Under the pieces are notes generated by a model. The model was not told where the DNA came from, ran no database searches, and was given only the letters and a program-made list of their open reading frames with translations. From Fidelibacterota bacterium (GTDB lineage Bacteria; Fidelibacterota; Marinisomatia; Marinisomatales; S15-B10), in NCBI GenBank assembly GCA_002691365.1, contig NZHL01000019.1, positions 21,862-32,170 on the forward strand: a stretch of 10,309 nt of DNA, in the 5' to 3' direction. Of this stretch, positions 7,294-10,309 are shown piece after piece; within the stretch, counting starts at the first letter, position 1, and every line of letters starts with the position of its first letter. A program made the translations under genes and the position numbers.

Positions 7294-8037
7294 ATGAGGG
7301 AAACTTTTCAAATTAAAACATTAATTTTTTCTATAATATTTATTTTATCCTTTAATTCAGTTATATATACACAACATAATAAGGATAGTAAAAAAATACT
7401 TTTTGTTTATGGTGGATGGGAAGGACATGAGCCAGAAAAAATGCGTGATTTAATAGTTCCATGGTTAGAAAGTGAAGGTCATACCGTAACTGTTTCACCT
7501 TCTCTTGATTCTTACCTAGATAAAAAGTTGATGAAAAAACTTGACCTTGTTCTTCAAATATATACTATGTCTGAAATAACTGAAGACCAAGAAAAAGGCT
7601 TGTTAAAAGCAGTAAGGGATAGAGGAGTTTCCTTAGCGGGTTGGCATGGAGGATTAGGAGATGCATTTAGAAAAAATGTCGAATATCAATTCATGGTTGG
7701 AGGTCAATGGGTTTCACATCCTGGTGGTATTATTGATTATACTGTAAATATTATTGATCCCGACGATCCAATAACTAAAGGGTTAAAAGATTTTAAAGTC
7801 AAATCAGAACAGTATTATATGCATGTTGATCCAATTAATGAAGTATTAGCAACTACTACTTTTAATGATGAACATTCTTATTGGATAGATGGAGTTACAA
7901 TGCCTGTAGTATGGAAAAAAAAATACGGTAAAGGAAAAGTTTTTTATACGTCTTTAGGGCATACCAGAGATGTATTTGATATACCTGAAGCATGGACAAT
8001 CCTTCAAAGAGGAATAAAATGGGCATTAGAAAAATAA
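7294..8037 (+). CDS. Secreted ThuA-like protein (trehalose-utilisation family)
   Basis: The 247-residue product starts with an uncleaved-looking signal sequence: a hydrophobic core at residues 9-20, then a polar NSVIYTQ region with likely cleavage near residue 26. This predicts export. The rest is one ThuA domain, a class I glutamine-amidotransferase-like flavodoxin fold. Family motifs seen are VYGGWEGHEP (38-47), LAGWHGG (114-120), GGQWVSHPGG (136-145), SEQYYMHVDP (171-180) and the C-terminal MPVVW...GKGKVFYTSLGH (203-223). ThuA proteins are linked genetically to trehalose and sucrose use through 3-keto sugars in rhizobia; the biochemical step for this secreted type is not settled. It follows xylB by 13 bp. 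The DUF1080 domain in the divergent operon makes a shared 3-keto-glycoside role plausible. I would not assign the symbol thuA on this evidence. Confidence 0.85.
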   Translation: MRETFQIKTLIFSIIFILSFNSVIYTQHNKDSKKILFVYGGWEGHEPEKMRDLIVPWLESEGHTVTVSPSLDSYLDKKLMKKLDLVLQIYTMSEITEDQEKGLLKAVRDRGVSLAGWHGGLGDAFRKNVEYQFMVGGQWVSHPGGIIDYTVNIIDPDDPITKGLKDFKVKSEQYYMHVDPINEVLATTTFNDEHSYWIDGVTMPVVWKKKYGKGKVFYTSLGHTRDVFDIPEAWTILQRGIKWALEK

Positions 8038-8064
8038 CTTATTATTTATAGTTAAGATTTTTTA

Positions 8065-8979
8065 TTGAAACATATAAAAATTAAGGGTCTCATTGCTGCA
8101 GTTCATACACCCCTAAATAAAGATTTTTCTATAAATTTTAATTATATAAAAAAACAAGTAGAATATTTATCTAAATGTAATATTTCAGGTGTTTATGTTG
8201 GTGGAACAACTGGTGAAGGACTATCATTCTCAGTTAACGAAAGATCAAAACTTTTTAGAGAGTGGGGTAATATTATAAAAGATACCAACTTAATATTTAT
8301 TGCCAATATTAGTCATAAAAAACAATCTAGTTCATCAAAACTTGGAATTGAAGCTCAAAATTCAGGTGCAAATTTCATAAGCTCACTATGTTTAGATCCT
8401 AACGTTAATTCACCTGAAAAATTAGCAAAATGGTTAAAACCCATTCTAAACACTACCCCAGATATTCCGTACTTTTATTATGAAAGTCCAAAGTTCAGTA
8501 GGAAAAAAATTGATATGGAAGATTTTTTAATTATTGCTAATAAAGAATTAAAATCATTAGTTGGCTTGAAATATAATAACACTAATTTAGAAATGCTTAA
8601 AAAGTGTATCAATTTAAACAATAGAAAATATGATATTCTATTTGGAGTTGATGAGATGTTAATATCTGCTTTAGAATTAGGATGTGTTGGTGCTATAGGC
8701 AGCACATATAACTTTGCAGGATCACTCAACAATAAAATTATAGAAAATTTTAACTCTAATAAAAAGAATCTTGCTATAAAATTACAAAAGTTTTCTATTA
8801 AGTATATAAAAATTATGTCAAAATATAATTATTTACCATCATCAAAAATTGTAATGAATGAAATTGGAATAAATTGTGGCTTATGTAGAGATAAAAATAA
8901 TCATTTAAATAATGAAGAAGTTAAATCTCTATACCATGATTTAAATAAAATTAATTTTTTTAAAGAAATTAAAATTTAA
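8065..8979 (+). CDS. N-acetylneuraminate lyase-like aldolase (DHDPS/NAL family)
   Basis: The 304-residue TIM-barrel class I aldolase has the Schiff-base Lys169 (VGLKYNNT), the pyruvate-carboxylate loop GGTTGEG (46-52) and the catalytic Tyr139 (PYFYYES). The segments GVDEMLISALELGCVGAIGSTYN and GLKYNNTNLEML resemble N-acetylneuraminate lyases more than dihydrodipicolinate synthases. The expected reaction is reversible cleavage of a 2-keto acid sugar to pyruvate and an aldehyde sugar. No nanE, nanK, sialidase or transporter is present, so sialic acid as substrate is uncertain. The start is TTG: an in-frame TAA (8053-8055) lies just upstream, no ATG or GTG is available, and the conserved N-terminus (KIKGLIAAVHTP) begins at once. 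There is no strong ribosome-binding site. It is last in the plus-strand group, 27 bp after the ThuA-like gene. Confidence 0.82.
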   Translation: MKHIKIKGLIAAVHTPLNKDFSINFNYIKKQVEYLSKCNISGVYVGGTTGEGLSFSVNERSKLFREWGNIIKDTNLIFIANISHKKQSSSSKLGIEAQNSGANFISSLCLDPNVNSPEKLAKWLKPILNTTPDIPYFYYESPKFSRKKIDMEDFLIIANKELKSLVGLKYNNTNLEMLKKCINLNNRKYDILFGVDEMLISALELGCVGAIGSTYNFAGSLNNKIIENFNSNKKNLAIKLQKFSIKYIKIMSKYNYLPSSKIVMNEIGINCGLCRDKNNHLNNEEVKSLYHDLNKINFFKEIKI

Positions 8980-9004
8980 TTTGACTTTAAATCATTTGTT
9001 TCTT

Positions 9005-10309
9005 CTAGGATTCAGTCCAAATAGATTTTAGTTCATGAATTTTTAATGATTTTATAAGTACTTCACCATCGTTGGAATAAAACCTCAAATTCATATTATT
9101 TTCTTCTACTGAATCAGAACCATTATAGTTTGAAGAAAGTGTAACTCTTCCATCATTTCCAAAAACCTCTAATGAAGACCTATCAATGAGCAATCTCAAT
9201 TTTACTGTTCCGTTATCTAGTTTTAAAGGAGCAGTATGCTTCTGATAAGAACGATTGCCTGATGCTAAAACACCCTCATCAATGTAATATCTAATTGTTA
9301 ATTCATTGGTTGTAAATCCAAAATCAGATGCACCTCTTGGTTCAACAATTACTTCCACATCTAATAAAGAAGCTTTAAAACCTTCAAGAATATTTTCGTT
9401 TGGCTTAACTATTTGATTCGAAAGTGATAATGAATTAGATGTATAAATTGATTCAATTTCTTTAATTGGCTCTTTAAACATTCTAATTCCATCTTCAGTA
9501 GTTTTTAAAGTTAAAACTACCGGAAAAGTCATTTGTTGATTAAATGGCATACCTGGATACTCACCATCTCTCATCCAACCAATTTGAATACGTCTTCCAT
9601 CTGATTTGGGAATATCATTATATGTTTGAGATGCATAAAAATTAGGTCCAAAATCTCCTCTGAACCTTCCACTTTCTCGTGTAAATGTTTTTCCATCAAA
9701 ATCACCAATTATATAATCTCCACTAGCACCATAAATAACCCATTTTTTATTATTTTCATTACCATCAATAGCAAGTTCAAAAATTTCTGGACATTCAAAC
9801 ATTTCAATATCTTTCATTTCACTTACTTTTGTCCAGTTTTTCATATCATCGGAATTAAAAAATGCAAATCTCCAATTTCTATGAGTCCAAAAATCATCCG
9901 TTTTATAATCTAAGTATAATAACATTACCCACTTTTGTGATGGTTCATGCCAAAAAACTTTTGGATCTCTATCTCCACCCCCAGCAATATTTTCTAATAC
10001 TGGATTTCCAGAATATTTTGTAAAAGTCTTTCCACCATCTGTACTGTAAGCTATTGCTTGAGTAAATGGTTCATCTGGTCCTGGATCTCCAAATTGTTCA
10101 CAACTTCCACAATATGTATATGAAGCAACTATAGTTTTTTCATCTCCGACTTGAAAACCTGCAGAATTATTCCAGTCAACTGTTGCTGTACCTGAAAAAA
10201 TCGTACCCAATTCATCTGGAACAATAGCATCTTCTATTTCTTCCCAATGAACCATATCAGAACTAACTGAATGTCCCCATGTCATATTTCCCCAATTAAT
10301 TCCCACAGG
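9005..10309 (-). CDS. Glycoside hydrolase family 32 (levanase/invertase-like), N-terminus beyond the window
   Basis: This hydrolyses beta-fructosides such as levan, inulin or sucrose by a retaining mechanism. The frame is open to the right edge, and the GTG at 10306 is an internal Val codon inside a conserved segment (PVGINWGNMTWGHSVS). The true start, signal peptide and WMNDPNG nucleophile motif are therefore outside. Numbering from that Val, one sees FSGTATVDW (37-45), the transition-state stabiliser RDP (113-115) and the acid/base Glu171 in FECPE. The region IQIGWMRDGEYPGMPFNQQM that ends the five-bladed propeller follows, then the C-terminal beta-sandwich with the typical DRSSLEVFGNDGRVTL. 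A CGSC pair (Cys66, Cys69) precedes the DP-rich loop. At 434 visible residues, roughly 60-90 are missing. It converges on the aldolase gene with a 25-bp gap and belongs to a separate minus-strand transcript entering from the right. Confidence 0.92.
   Translation of the reverse strand, partial: PVGINWGNMTWGHSVSSDMVHWEEIEDAIVPDELGTIFSGTATVDWNNSAGFQVGDEKTIVASYTYCGSCEQFGDPGPDEPFTQAIAYSTDGGKTFTKYSGNPVLENIAGGGDRDPKVFWHEPSQKWVMLLYLDYKTDDFWTHRNWRFAFFNSDDMKNWTKVSEMKDIEMFECPEIFELAIDGNENNKKWVIYGASGDYIIGDFDGKTFTRESGRFRGDFGPNFYASQTYNDIPKSDGRRIQIGWMRDGEYPGMPFNQQMTFPVVLTLKTTEDGIRMFKEPIKEIESIYTSNSLSLSNQIVKPNENILEGFKASLLDVEVIVEPRGASDFGFTTNELTIRYYIDEGVLASGNRSYQKHTAPLKLDNGTVKLRLLIDRSSLEVFGNDGRVTLSSNYNGSDSVEENNMNLRFYSNDGEVLIKSLKIHELKSIWTES

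Noticed and set aside
8478..8732. Minus-strand open frame inside the aldolase gene; likewise 6900-7121 (minus) in xylB and 9626-9913 (plus) in the GH32 gene
   Set aside because: Each lies wholly opposite conserved catalytic regions and has low-complexity translations without motifs.
8065..8979. Calling the aldolase dapA (dihydrodipicolinate synthase)
   Set aside because: The GVDEMLISALELG, GSTYN and YYES segments fit the N-acetylneuraminate lyase side of the family better, and the neighbours are sugar genes, not lysine biosynthesis genes.
8966..8982. AAATTAAAATTTAATTT palindrome at the end of the aldolase gene as a terminator
   Set aside because: It is entirely A/T with a one-base centre and would form a negligible RNA hairpin; such sequences are expected by chance here.
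10304..10306. GTG at 10306 as the start of the GH32 gene
   Set aside because: It falls in the conserved PVGINWGNMTWGH segment; the essential WMNDPNG motif must lie further upstream, off the window.
1..10309. tRNA or rRNA genes, CRISPR arrays, insertion sequences or phage-like genes
   Set aside because: No cloverleaf-like or rRNA-like GC-richer segments, spaced direct repeats, transposase motifs or terminal repeats were seen.

Overview
The window is AT-rich chromosomal DNA from a bacterium that uses the standard genetic code. It holds seven protein genes and no RNA gene, mobile element or CRISPR array that I can see. Five or six of the seven genes are for carbohydrate catabolism, so it reads as a sugar-utilisation island next to a housekeeping vitamin B6 gene. 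The gene families point to a free-living heterotroph of the Bacteroidota/FCB type or a similar low-GC, possibly marine lineage. The relevant families are a large secreted cytochrome c/PA14/propeller/DUF1080 fusion, a secreted ThuA-like protein, class II xylose isomerase, an FGGY kinase with the ANLFxSP-type C-terminal motif, and a levanase-like GH32. That placement is inference; no taxonomic marker gene is present.

Layout from left to right: (1) 1-566 (+), the 3' part of pdxH (pyridoxamine 5'-phosphate oxidase). (2) 567-4325 (-), a 1252-residue exported multidomain protein whose stop codon directly abuts that of pdxH. (3) 4335-5681 (-), xylA, immediately upstream of and very likely co-transcribed with the multidomain gene. 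(4) 5682-5792, a divergent control region with a TATAAT box toward xylB and a 16-bp interrupted palindrome. (5) 5793-7280 (+), xylB-like FGGY kinase. (6) 7294-8037 (+), a secreted ThuA-like protein. (7) 8065-8979 (+), a dihydrodipicolinate synthase/N-acetylneuraminate lyase family aldolase with a TTG start. (8) 9005-10309 (-), a GH32 fructan/sucrose hydrolase whose N-terminus lies beyond the right edge.

A working model, which is inference: GH32 releases fructose-containing sugars. The cell-envelope fusion protein, which carries a heme c site, a sugar-dehydrogenase-like propeller and a 3-keto-disaccharide-hydrolase domain, may oxidise and cleave glycosides outside the cytoplasm. The secreted ThuA-like protein would act on the same 3-keto sugars. 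XylA and XylB would isomerise and phosphorylate the resulting aldose (xylose, or possibly another sugar), and the lyase would cleave a 2-keto acid sugar. The divergent xylA/xylB region is the natural place for a shared sugar-responsive switch. No regulator or transporter gene is in the window.

There is no gene-free stretch longer than about 300 bases; the longest is the 111-bp xylA/xylB gap.
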